64,000 bases of DNA from Streptomyces sp. NBC_00224. GTDB lineage: Bacteria > Actinomycetota > Actinomycetes > Streptomycetales > Streptomycetaceae. Each line of letters starts with the position of its first letter. Position 1 is the first letter of the stretch. Made by a program: the position numbers and the translations under genes. The DNA lies in NCBI RefSeq assembly GCF_041435195.1, contig NZ_CP108106.1, forward strand, positions 6,673,501 to 6,737,500, given 5' to 3'. Below, in pieces: positions 1 to 7,705 of the stretch. The notes beneath the pieces are model-generated. The model had not been told where the DNA came from. It worked only from the letters and a program-made list of their open reading frames with translations, and ran no database searches.

Positions 1-533
1 ACCGCCACGGCCTTGCGGGCCGCCTTGAGGCGGGTGAGCGAGCGGTCCACGGAGAAGGCGAACTGCGCCAGCTTGTGGCCGAACGACGTCGGCTCGGCGT
101 GCACCCCGTGGGTGCGGCCGACGATCACGGTCTCCCAGTGCTCAAGGGCGCGCTCGACCAGGACCTTGCGCAGCTCCACCCCGGCCGCGAGGACCAGGTC
201 GGTGGCGCGGGCCAGGTTGTAGCCGAGGGAGGTGTCGACGAGGTCGTAACTCGTCATGCCGAGGTGGACCCAGCGGGCCGACTCGTCGGGGATGCCCTCG
301 CAGTAGGCGGCGAGGAACGAGAGCACTTCGTGGTCCCGCTCCCGCTCGATCTCCTGCACCCGCTCGGGAGTGGGGACCGAGGCCCGCCGCATGTCCTCGA
401 CGGCGTCCTCGGGCACCCGGCCCAGGCGCACCTGGGCCTCGGAGGCGAGGATCTCCACCCGGACCCAGGTCGCGTAGCGCGCCCGGTCCGAGAAGATGTC
501 CGCCATCGCGGGCAGGGTATAGCGGGGAATCAT
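1..533 (-). CDS. PurB-type adenylosuccinate lyase family protein (3' part outside window)
   Basis: Only the first ~177 codons lie in the window; the C-terminal half is beyond the left edge. The protein starts MIPRY, then shows the family signatures GMTSYDLVDTSLGYNLARA and GRTHGVHAEPTSFG, which are substrate and catalytic loops of the fumarase/aspartase superfamily. It matches the short Bacillus-type PurB rather than the longer form opening with RIPNVLAGRY that I associate with Streptomyces purine synthesis, so it is probably a second, specialised lyase. The ATG at 531-533 lies 52 bases after the stop of the glutamine-synthetase-like gene, which suggests one operon. Inference from context: it could release fumarate from a hydrazinosuccinate-type adduct instead of acting in purine synthesis. 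An in-frame GTG four codons upstream is an alternative start. Confidence 0.85.
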   Translation of the reverse strand, partial: MIPRYTLPAMADIFSDRARYATWVRVEILASEAQVRLGRVPEDAVEDMRRASVPTPERVQEIERERDHEVLSFLAAYCEGIPDESARWVHLGMTSYDLVDTSLGYNLARATDLVLAAGVELRKVLVERALEHWETVIVGRTHGVHAEPTSFGHKLAQFAFSVDRSLTRLKAARKAVA

Positions 534-585
534 ATGGGCCAGCACCCCCAGGGTGAGCTTGTCGACAGGTGGTTCGGACGGGGCA

Positions 586-2091
586 TCAGTAGGCCTCGAA
601 GTATTCGCGCTGCTCCCACTCGGTGACCTGGCCCTCGGCCGGCCGCTCCTGGGCGCGCCAGGCCTCGAAGCGGGAGACCTCGCTCTCCTTGAGCTTGGCG
701 AGCGTGGCGGCCAGCGGCTTGCCGAGCAACTCGGCGCCCTGACCGGCCCGGAAGGCCTCCAGAGCCTCGCCGAGGGACTGCGGCAGGGTCTCGTGCGCGT
801 CCTCGCCGCCGGCAGGGCGCGGGGCCGCGCCCGGGGTGGCGGTGAGCCCGTCGAAGCCCGCGGAGAGCTGGGCCGCGATGGCGAGGTACGGGTTGGCGGT
901 GGGCTCGCCGGTCCGGTTCTCGACGTGGGTCGCGGAGCCGCCGCCGACCACGCGGAGCATCACGCTGCGGTCCTCGTAGCTCCAGCCGATCCTGGTCGGC
1001 GAGAGCGAGAAGTCCGAGCTGAGGCGGCGGTAGCCGTTGACCGTGGGCACGGAGAGCAGACACAGGTCGCGGGCGCGGGCCAGCAGGCCGTCGATGTACG
1101 CCTTGCCCTGGTCCGAGATGCCGCCCTCGGCGGCCGCGAAGATGTTGCGGCCGGTCTTCGCGTCCATCACCGACTGGTGCAGGTGCCAGCCGCTCGGGTC
1201 GAAGCTGTCGACGCGCGGCAGCGACATGAAGGTGGCGTGGTAGCCCTGCCGCGTCGCGGTCTGCTTGACCATGGTGCGGAACAGCAGCATCGCGTCGGCG
1301 GTGTCCAGCGCGTGCATCGGGTTGAAGGTCGTCTCGATCTGGCCCGGGCCCGACTCGTGCTCGATCGACCGCAGCGGCAGGCCGAGTTCGAGCAGCTTGA
1401 GGGCGAGCGGGCTGGTGAAGTGGGCGACCGAGTCGTAGTTGGAGTCCAGGTTGAACTGGTAGCCCGAGTTCACCGCCTCGACCTCGGGAGCGGCGCCCTG
1501 GAGGCCGAAGCCGTTGCCCGCGTTTCCGGGGGGACCGGGCAGGCGCTTGGTCAGGTACCACTCGACCTCAAGGCCGAGGACCGGCGTCAGGTCGCGGGCC
1601 GCGTACCGGGCGATGACCTGGCGCAGCACATTGCGCGCGGAGAGCGGGTGCGGGGAGCCGTCGCGCAGGTACTCGTCGCCGAGCACCCAGGCGGTGCGCG
1701 GCCCCTCGTGCGGCAGTATCTGGAAGGTCAGCGGGTCCGGCACCAGGACGAAGCTGCCCGCGCCGGCGATCTCGTCGACGCCGACGCCCGGGTCGGAGAG
1801 GTAGTCGAGCGCGGCCGCGTGGCCGGTGTCGAAGATGAAGGGACCCGAGCTGAAGTCCATGCCGTTGCGCAGGACCGAGCGGAAGGCGTCGACGGTGAGC
1901 GTCTTGGAGCGGGCCAGACCGTGCGGGTCGCCGAAGACCAGGCGGACGAGGTCGACCTCGTCGAGCGACGCCTCGATCTGCTCGGCGGCGGCGGCCTGTT
2001 CATCGGTCCAGAGGCCGAACTCGGTGACGAACGCGGGGCGTCCGACACCGCCCGACTCGGAGAAGGGGCGGGACCACGACCGGGAGAACAT
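586..2091 (-). CDS. Glutamine synthetase-like ligase (GlnA family, likely gamma-glutamyl-amine/hydrazide forming)
   Basis: A 501-residue class I glutamine synthetase family protein. Family motifs visible in order are GLEVEWYL (metal-binding Glu), EHESGPGQIETTF, the WHLHQS metal/ATP histidines, the ammonia-site-like PTVNGYRRL, the ATP/Glu arginines around PTRIGWSYEDRS, and ENRTGEPTANPYLAIA. The catalytic set therefore looks intact. The sequence diverges enough from assimilatory GlnA that a different amine acceptor is likely. In the kinamycin and fosfazinomycin pathways a GlnA-like enzyme loads hydrazine onto the gamma-carboxyl of glutamate; the amidase and lyase neighbours fit that role here (inference). 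The ATG at 2091 follows the amidase stop by three bases, with AAGGAT upstream, which indicates coupled expression. Confidence 0.88.
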   Translation of the reverse strand: MFSRSWSRPFSESGGVGRPAFVTEFGLWTDEQAAAAEQIEASLDEVDLVRLVFGDPHGLARSKTLTVDAFRSVLRNGMDFSSGPFIFDTGHAAALDYLSDPGVGVDEIAGAGSFVLVPDPLTFQILPHEGPRTAWVLGDEYLRDGSPHPLSARNVLRQVIARYAARDLTPVLGLEVEWYLTKRLPGPPGNAGNGFGLQGAAPEVEAVNSGYQFNLDSNYDSVAHFTSPLALKLLELGLPLRSIEHESGPGQIETTFNPMHALDTADAMLLFRTMVKQTATRQGYHATFMSLPRVDSFDPSGWHLHQSVMDAKTGRNIFAAAEGGISDQGKAYIDGLLARARDLCLLSVPTVNGYRRLSSDFSLSPTRIGWSYEDRSVMLRVVGGGSATHVENRTGEPTANPYLAIAAQLSAGFDGLTATPGAAPRPAGGEDAHETLPQSLGEALEAFRAGQGAELLGKPLAATLAKLKESEVSRFEAWRAQERPAEGQVTEWEQREYFEAY

Positions 2092-2094
2092 GGT

Positions 2095-3474
2095 TTACAG
2101 GATCCTTTCGGTTACTCGGTCCGGTGCGGCCGGCAGGGGCCCGAGGTCCGCCTCAAGACGGCGTGCGGCTGACAGGACCAGATCGTCCGCCCCGAACGGG
2201 CCCACGAGTTGGAGCCCCACCGGGAGGCCGGAGCGGGTGAGCCCGGCCGGGAGGGAAACGGCCGGCTGGCCAGTCATATTGAAGGGATACGTGGCGGGTG
2301 TCCACGCCAGCCAGAGCAGGTCCTCCGGACGGCTGGCCCACTGCGGGCCGATCGCGTGGGGGTCGAACGGCTCGATGGGCACGGTGGCCATGGCTAGCAG
2401 GTCGTACCGGTCGAAGATCTCGTGCAGTCTGGTACGCAGCGTGAGCCGCACCTCCTCGGCCCGCATCACGGTCGCACCGCTGAGCGTGCGCCCGTGCCGG
2501 ACGATCGCGAGGCGGCCCGGGTCGCACCACTCCTCGTCGGCGGGCGAGGTGGAGGCGGCGTCGCTGGCGGCGAGGATGTCGACCAGGGCCGGATACGGGT
2601 CGCGGAAGGGCACCTCGATCCGCTCGACGTGGTGGCCCTGCGCGCTGAGCGCGGGCAGCGCCTGCTCGCTGACCCGGCGGATCTCCGGCGAGGTGCCCGG
2701 GAACTCGATCCAGCCGATGCGCAACGAGCGCCGCTCGCCCGGCACTTCGACCGCGCCGATCAGCGAGTCGGGGTCGCCCGGGTGCCCGCCGGTGATCACC
2801 GAGGCGAGCTCGATGACGTCCGGCACGGTCCGCGCGATCGGCCCCTGGTGGGAGAGCCGGTCGGCGCAGGCGGGCACATAGGGCACCTTGGCGAACGACG
2901 GCTTGTAGCCGACGACCCCGCAGAACGCCGCGGGGATACGGATCGAGCCCGCGCCGTCGGTGCCGAGCGCCCCCGAGCCGAGGCCCGCCGCCACCGCTGC
3001 CGCGGCGCCGCCGCTGGAGCCGCCGGCGGAGAGCTCGGGGTCCCACGGGTTGCGGGTGGGTGGGGCCACCCGGCTCACCGTGGAGGCGCTCCAGCCGTAC
3101 TCCGACGTCGTGGTCTTGCCGACCACGATGGCCCCGGCCGCTCGCAGCCGGGCGACCGAGGGCGCGTCCGCCCGGGCCCGCCGGTTCTCCAGGAGGGACC
3201 CGCGGGCGGTGGGCAGGTCCCCGGTCTGGATGAGGTCCTTCACCGAGACGGTGATCCCGAGCAGCGGCTGCCGCTCGAACGCCGCCCGGCCCAGCTCGCG
3301 GATCCGGGCGTCGGCCAGCTCGGCCTCGCGTACGGCCTCGTCGCCCGCGACCGAGACGAACGCCCCGAGCTCGATGTCGGTCTTCTGGATCGCGGTGAGG
3401 ACCGACTGGACGTGCTCGGCCGCGGTGAGCTCGCCCCGGGCGAGGAGCTCGCGTATGTCACCGATGGAGGTCAA
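2095..3474 (-). CDS. Amidase signature family hydrolase
   Basis: An amidase-signature enzyme of about 459 residues. It has the catalytic Lys in SVKDLIQTGD, the Gly/Ser-rich stretch AGGSSGGAAAAV, and the nucleophile segment GTDGAGSIRIPAAFCG, so the Ser-cisSer-Lys triad is complete. The TTG at 3474 is taken as the start because AAGGAG sits five bases before it; a second in-frame TTG at 3489 has no comparable ribosome site. In the related N-N cassettes an amidase releases hydrazine from acetylhydrazine, and that role is inferred here from gene order only. Fatty amides, glutamyl amides or aryl amides are equally possible from sequence. It is followed immediately by the glutamine-synthetase-like gene. 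Confidence 0.87.
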   Translation of the reverse strand: MTSIGDIRELLARGELTAAEHVQSVLTAIQKTDIELGAFVSVAGDEAVREAELADARIRELGRAAFERQPLLGITVSVKDLIQTGDLPTARGSLLENRRARADAPSVARLRAAGAIVVGKTTTSEYGWSASTVSRVAPPTRNPWDPELSAGGSSGGAAAAVAAGLGSGALGTDGAGSIRIPAAFCGVVGYKPSFAKVPYVPACADRLSHQGPIARTVPDVIELASVITGGHPGDPDSLIGAVEVPGERRSLRIGWIEFPGTSPEIRRVSEQALPALSAQGHHVERIEVPFRDPYPALVDILAASDAASTSPADEEWCDPGRLAIVRHGRTLSGATVMRAEEVRLTLRTRLHEIFDRYDLLAMATVPIEPFDPHAIGPQWASRPEDLLWLAWTPATYPFNMTGQPAVSLPAGLTRSGLPVGLQLVGPFGADDLVLSAARRLEADLGPLPAAPDRVTERIL

Positions 3475-3507
3475 CGGATCTCCTTGCAAGGACAGGTGGG
3501 ACGCCGG

Positions 3508-5427
3508 TCACGACACCTGGTGCGGCTGCTTGGCGTTCGCCGCGGCGGCCTGGACCGACTTGAGGTGCCACTCGGAGTCGAAGGCGGTGACCTCGATGTC
3601 CTCGCCCTCGGCCACCAGTGAGGCGGCGGCGCTCATGGCGCTGGCGATGAACCCGGAGGTCCGGTGGGCGGCGAGCAGGTCGCTCTCGCCGAACGGCCTG
3701 CCGTCGCAGCGCAGCAGGCGCAGGTCCATGAACCCGTTGAACTTCTGGCCCATCACCTCGACCGACTGCGGGCTGCGGATGCTGAAGCGCACCTTCGACG
3801 CCACATGGCCGTGGTGGTGCTGGTCGGAGTAGAAGGCGACATCGGGGATGGTCGGCGGGATGAAGTGGTCCCGCTCCACCACGGCGGGCACCTTGGGCAG
3901 GTTTCCGGCGATGAAGTGCCAGGAGTTGTACTGCATGCGGGACGACATCGCCCAGGCGTTGTCGGCCAGTTGCAGCACCGAGTCCTCGTAGTGGCGCTTG
4001 GCGGCGGGGGCGGGCACCACGCAGCAGAAGAAGTCGGTGATGTCCCACTTGGTGATCTCGGTCCAGCTCTGCTCCCGCAGTGCGCGCATGAGTTCGGGTA
4101 TGGAACGCATGCCCCGGCTCATCGCGAAGTCGGCCTCGAAGACGTCGGTCGCACCGGACACCGTCTCGTACACCAGGGCTTCGAGCCCGGTGTCGAACTC
4201 GCCGTGCGGGCGCGCGAGCCAGCCGGGAGACGCGGTGAGGCTCGCGCTCAGCTCCTCGAAGGTGGCGCCGGTGATCGGCAGCCGGTCGCGCAGCCGCGCG
4301 GTGAGGTCCGCCTCGCGCTGCTTCGACGCCTCGCCGTACGGCCCGGCCAGGCGCTCGATCTTGTGCATCAGCGCGCCGTGGATCTCGCGGTAGAGCTGGG
4401 CGTTGGGCAGGACGTGTCCGACGCGGCGCTCGCGCAGCGCCATGGCCATGGTGTTCAGCGCCTCGACCCGGTGCGTGGGGGCGGCCGGGACCGGCTCGCC
4501 GCCGGGCACCGCGTTGTAGTTCTGGCGCGTGCGCTCCAGCATGTACGCGAGGTGGTCCAGGGTGAGCTGGGTGCCGTTGGCCTCCTCGATCCGGCCGGCG
4601 CCCGCCGACCGCACGAGCAGGGTGAGGCAGACGACCAGCATCGCGTCGTGGTCGGACCAGCGCTCCATCTCGACGCCGAGCAGGCTGCTGAACGTCTCGC
4701 TCGGGTGGCCCGCCCACAGGGTCTTGCCGATGAGGTTGTTGCCCTCGCGGAAGTTGGTGTAGAGCTTCCCCTCCTGGTGGAGGACGAAGGGGGCGGTCCG
4801 CAGCGCGGACTCCCGCACCGTCTCCAGGAGTTCGTCGCGGGCCTGGGTGCCGAGCGCCGCCAGCCACTGGCGGCAGTCGACGACCTGGTCGGCGTAGCGG
4901 GCGGCCGCGCGGTTGACCTCGCTCTCGTAGTCGAGCAGGTCCTGCGCCGACCACGGCACGTCGATCACGCCGTCGACCAGGTTCTCCTCGTCGGCGAGCG
5001 AGCCCTGGGAGGGGACGCGGATGACGATGCGGCCGGTGGTGGTCAGACCCAGCTCGCCCAGGAACGCCGGGCGCTCCAAGGTGTCGCGCACCGGGGCGGG
5101 CAGGTTCTCCTCGCGCCACGAGATGCCGCAGAGCACCTTGAGCGCGGCCTCGTCCGCGGTGCGCAGCGCACGCAGCTGGACGTCGCCGGGTACGTGCCCG
5201 TCCAGGGTGAGCAGCGCGGTCACCGCGGCCCGCAGGTCGGGGGCCTCGACGGCGGTGTCCCAGGCGCGCTTGAGGAGGGTGGGGAAACCGGCCTCCTCGT
5301 CCTTGAGGCGGTCCGGCTTCGGCGTGGCGCCGGCCACCGCGCCCAGGCGGCTGGGCCGGCGGCTCTGCCGCTTCTTGGCGTTGATGGCCCGGCGCGAAGT
5401 GCCGTTGCGCTCAGCGAAACTCGTCAT
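3508..5427 (-). CDS. Large protein of unknown function in the ferredoxin/amidase/GS-like operon
   Basis: A 639-residue soluble protein that I cannot place in a family. The N-terminus is basic (residues 1-30 rich in Arg and Lys, including NAKKRQSRRPSR), followed by a mostly helical-looking middle. Conserved-looking patches are GKLYTNFREGNN, DITDFFCCVVP with adjacent cysteines, and FYSDQHHHGHVASK near residue 540, a histidine cluster able to bind metal. No signal peptide or membrane segment is seen. Its ATG overlaps the ferredoxin stop in an ATGA, so the two are translationally coupled, and the ferredoxin is its obvious electron partner. By position it matches the uncharacterised gene accompanying ferredoxin, amidase and GS-like genes in kinamycin-type clusters, but I could not confirm homology. 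A redox enzyme acting on an N-N or amide intermediate is a reasonable guess. Confidence 0.8.
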   Translation of the reverse strand: MTSFAERNGTSRRAINAKKRQSRRPSRLGAVAGATPKPDRLKDEEAGFPTLLKRAWDTAVEAPDLRAAVTALLTLDGHVPGDVQLRALRTADEAALKVLCGISWREENLPAPVRDTLERPAFLGELGLTTTGRIVIRVPSQGSLADEENLVDGVIDVPWSAQDLLDYESEVNRAAARYADQVVDCRQWLAALGTQARDELLETVRESALRTAPFVLHQEGKLYTNFREGNNLIGKTLWAGHPSETFSSLLGVEMERWSDHDAMLVVCLTLLVRSAGAGRIEEANGTQLTLDHLAYMLERTRQNYNAVPGGEPVPAAPTHRVEALNTMAMALRERRVGHVLPNAQLYREIHGALMHKIERLAGPYGEASKQREADLTARLRDRLPITGATFEELSASLTASPGWLARPHGEFDTGLEALVYETVSGATDVFEADFAMSRGMRSIPELMRALREQSWTEITKWDITDFFCCVVPAPAAKRHYEDSVLQLADNAWAMSSRMQYNSWHFIAGNLPKVPAVVERDHFIPPTIPDVAFYSDQHHHGHVASKVRFSIRSPQSVEVMGQKFNGFMDLRLLRCDGRPFGESDLLAAHRTSGFIASAMSAAASLVAEGEDIEVTAFDSEWHLKSVQAAAANAKQPHQVS

Positions 5428-5774
5428 GACACACCCTCAGCGGTAAGCCCGATGTGGTTCCACATCTGATCGGACGTCGGGGTCCAGTCCTCGTCCACGT
5501 AGATGCAGTCGACGGGGCACTCCAGGACGCACTTGGGGCAGCCCGAGCAGAGTTCCGGGATGATGACGACGTCGAGCCCGTTGTCGAAAATGGCGTTGAA
5601 CTCGGGCGGGCAGGCACGCAGGCAGGTGTCGCAGGTGATGCATTCGGCCCGCTCGATGCGGCGCGGCGGCTTCTTCCACGTCTCGCTGCGGGTGCGCTCG
5701 GCGATCACCTTGTTGCGCCCGGAAACCGAGCCTTCCACCTCGTCGAGTGAGTCGTCCGAAGTATTCGTGGGCAT
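5424..5774 (-). CDS. Ferredoxin-like protein with two [4Fe-4S] motifs
   Basis: A 116-residue electron-transfer protein. Two complete CxxCxxCxxxCP motifs lie at residues 45-55 (CITCDTCLRACP) and 76-86 (CSGCPKCVLECP), separated by the long spacer expected of a bacterial-type dicluster ferredoxin. A charged tail of about 40 residues precedes the first cluster, which is longer than in a minimal ferredoxin and may dock to a partner. The start at 5774 is chosen because GAGGGGGG lies just upstream; a longer frame reaches 5825 but lacks a ribosome site. It is the first gene of the operon and overlaps the next one by four bases (ATGA), so it probably feeds electrons to the 639-residue protein. Confidence 0.9.
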   Translation of the reverse strand: MPTNTSDDSLDEVEGSVSGRNKVIAERTRSETWKKPPRRIERAECITCDTCLRACPPEFNAIFDNGLDVVIIPELCSGCPKCVLECPVDCIYVDEDWTPTSDQMWNHIGLTAEGVS

Positions 5775-6439
5775 GTGGCCCCCCTCTTGTCCTGTTTCGC
5801 TCGTGACCACGTAAGAGAGCATCAATAGCGCGCCGCACCTTGGCGACTTCGGCCAGAATTACACGGAGGCCTGCTTCATGGGAACGGCAGGCGAGCGGTG
5901 TGCAGGCGCGGATCAAAACGTGCGGTGGATTCCTGCTGGAGGGAATCTTGAATCGCGCGGACTCTTGATAATCCCCGGTTCCGCAAGGGGATGCAATATG
6001 CTCAAGTCACCACGCCGCAGGCGTTGCTGCGCAGGCCCGACGGATCCCGCGAGGAACTCGCTGACCTGCTAGAAGTACGCGATCCGGGCTCGGGTTGCGG
6101 CCGGTCGGCCGGGACCCTGAGGGCCACGCCGTACGAAGGTATACACGAAGCGCGCCCGTGCAACCGCGGAACTTTCGCAGTCGAACACCTTGCGCACCCA
6201 CCACCGCGCGGCAACTCCACGCACGGCTGCTTACTGGTGTCACCTTACCTTTTTCCGGGATTGCTGTCCGTTATCTTTTCCGTGCACATTCCCGCCTCAC
6301 CGGCCTATGAGTGAAGCAGGGGAATCCCGTGATCGGGCATCCGATTAACGTGCGGGTGAAGGCGTTCTCGGAACGTCAATATGTTCAACGAGAGCAATGT
6401 GCGGGCGAGGGTGCGAGCGGCGCTCCGGCCGCACGCGAA
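5775..6439. other. Gene-poor, lower-GC region upstream of the ferredoxin operon
   Basis: This stretch holds no confident gene. It must contain the promoter of the minus-strand ferredoxin operon, but no clear -35/-10 pair stands out. A plus-strand open frame at 5991-6314 (starting MQYAQVTTPQALLRRPDG) has mixed codon use that does not look like native high-GC coding sequence; it may be a decayed gene or chance. AT-richer patches around 5940-6000 and 6240-6300 contrast with the neighbouring genes and suggest a boundary between independently acquired blocks. Confidence 0.4.
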
Positions 6440-6477
6440 CGGCGCGCCACCGGGGAGAACTACCCGGTGGCGCGCCG
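6440..6477 (-). terminator. Hairpin terminator after ECF sigma gene 1
   Basis: A perfect 15-bp stem (CGGCGCGCCACCGGG pairing with its complement) encloses an 8-base loop, 55 bases past the stop of the minus-strand sigma factor gene. There is no long T run, as usual for Streptomyces terminators. Confidence 0.75.
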
Positions 6478-6531
6478 TGATTGTGCCGGACGTCACCCCG
6501 ACTGGGGCGAGGGACGCGGAGTTGACTGTTC

Positions 6532-7467
6532 CTATTCGCCCAGGATCGTCAGATCGGTCCGGCTGAGCCGGTCGGGGGCGGCCCGCATGTCGATGCCGGT
6601 GATCCGCTCGTCCACGATCGTGAAGCCGAAGACGACCCGCGGCCGTCCGCGCGGCGCCCACACCGCGCCCACGGACCCGTCCACCAGAGCCAGTTGGGCG
6701 TAACGGGCCCGCCCCGAGAACGTCTTCGCCACCGACGTCGCGCCCCGCACCTCCGTCGGCGCGCCCACCGCCACCGCCTCCGGGTCGGCGTGCAGCACCA
6801 CATCCGGGTCGAGCATCGCGATCAGCGTGTCGAAGTCGCCGCCGCGCGAGGCGGCGAGGAAGGAGTCCACTATCCGCCGCAGCCGGTCCGGGCCGTCGTC
6901 CGGCACCGGGTCGACGCTCTGCACCCGGACCCGCGCCCGGCCCGCGAGTTCGCGCGCGGCGTCCGGCCCGCCGACGCCGACGATCGGCGCGATCTCCTCG
7001 TACGGCAGACCGAAGAGGTCGTGCAGGACGAACGCCATCCGCTCGGCCGGGTCCAGCGTCTCCAGGACCACGAGCAGCGCCAGGCCCACCGAGTCCGCCA
7101 GCAACTCCTCGTGGGCCGGGCCCATCCGGGCCAGGTCCGCCGCAAGCGCGTCGGGCACCGGGGCCGCCAGGTCGTCCGGCGCCCGGCGCGCGGCCGGCAC
7201 CCGCGGCAGCAGGGGCGCCTGCGGGGAAACCGTTCTGCGCGTGCGCAGCCGGTCAAGGGAGACGTTCGCGACCACCGTCATCAGCCAGGCGGGCAGGCCC
7301 CGGACACCCTCGTCCGTGGCGTCGTCGCCGCTGTCGATGATCTGTAACCACGCTTCCTCGACGGCTTCGTCGGCCTCGTTCAGCGACCCCAGCATCCGGT
7401 ACGCCACGGCCCGCAGATGCGGGCGGCTCTCCTCGAAACGCCGCGCCAGCCATTCGCCGTCGTCCAT
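6532..7467 (-). CDS. ECF sigma factor with C-terminal SnoaL-like domain (ECF41/ECF56 type), copy 1
   Basis: A 311-residue sigma factor. Region 2 is at about residues 10-75 (AYRMLGSLNEADEAVEEAWL), region 4 at about 130-185 (LDPAERMAFVLHDLFGLPYEEIA), and the remaining 120 residues form a SnoaL/NTF2-like domain (SFLAASRGGDFDTLIAMLDPDVVLHAD). In these families the fused C-terminal domain adjusts activity and no anti-sigma gene is needed; none is present here. It lacks the WLPEP linker motif typical of strict ECF41 members, so ECF56 or a relative is possible. A motif matching the ECF41-type promoter lies upstream on its own strand (7552-7578), which suggests autoregulation. The leader sequence just before and across the ATG is almost identical to that of the second sigma gene at 11036. 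Confidence 0.92.
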   Translation of the reverse strand: MDDGEWLARRFEESRPHLRAVAYRMLGSLNEADEAVEEAWLQIIDSGDDATDEGVRGLPAWLMTVVANVSLDRLRTRRTVSPQAPLLPRVPAARRAPDDLAAPVPDALAADLARMGPAHEELLADSVGLALLVVLETLDPAERMAFVLHDLFGLPYEEIAPIVGVGGPDAARELAGRARVRVQSVDPVPDDGPDRLRRIVDSFLAASRGGDFDTLIAMLDPDVVLHADPEAVAVGAPTEVRGATSVAKTFSGRARYAQLALVDGSVGAVWAPRGRPRVVFGFTIVDERITGIDMRAAPDRLSRTDLTILGE

Positions 7468-7468
7468 C

Positions 7469-7495
7469 GGTCACATTCCTTCGTCGCGCTCCGTC
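7469..7495 (+). promoter_or_regulatory. Possible second copy of the ECF promoter motif towards the MMPL gene
   Basis: GGTCACA at 7469-7475, sixteen bases, then CGTC at 7492-7495 on the plus strand. It repeats the pattern at 7517-7543 but abuts the start codon of the divergent sigma gene, so it could be coincidental. Confidence 0.35.
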
Positions 7496-7516
7496 AGTGA
7501 GTGACGAACGCGTCAC

Positions 7517-7543
7517 GGTCACACCCTCTGGCCACGTTCCGTC
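7517..7543 (+). promoter_or_regulatory. ECF41-type promoter motif for the MMPL exporter gene
   Basis: GGTCACA at 7517-7523 is followed after exactly 16 bases by CGTC at 7540-7543. This is the -35/-10 pattern reported for ECF41-group sigma factors (TGTCACA ... CGTC). It points to the MMPL gene starting at 7706 and is divergent from the matching motif for the sigma gene. Confidence 0.65.
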
Positions 7544-7551
7544 ATACCAGT

Positions 7552-7578
7552 GACGAACAAAACCCAGCTCATGTGACA
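7552..7578 (-). promoter_or_regulatory. ECF41-type promoter motif for ECF sigma gene 1
   Basis: On the minus strand TGTCACA (7578-7572), 16 bases, CGTC (7555-7552). This is an exact match to the ECF41 consensus, located 85-111 bases upstream of the sigma factor ATG. It supports autoregulation. Confidence 0.7.
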
Positions 7579-7705
7579 GGAAGAGGTACCCCGATCGAGT
7601 CGAGGCGATCGGGTCGTACAGGGGAGGCCCCTCGAACAGACCGAGTTCGACAGAGCCCTGAGCGCCGTACGGCTGCGCAGGGCTCCCGACCCTTAGCGAG
7701 CAGTC

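Noticed and set aside
1..533. Housekeeping purB
   Set aside because: The N-terminus is of the short PurB type, unlike the longer housekeeping form I associate with Streptomyces, and it lies in an operon with amidase, GS-like and ferredoxin genes. A specialised paralogue is more likely, although purine function cannot be excluded without the rest of the gene.
5991..6314. Plus-strand gene of 107 codons
   Set aside because: Codon use is mixed, no convincing ribosome site is present and the end is not protein-like. It is mentioned only as a possible remnant.
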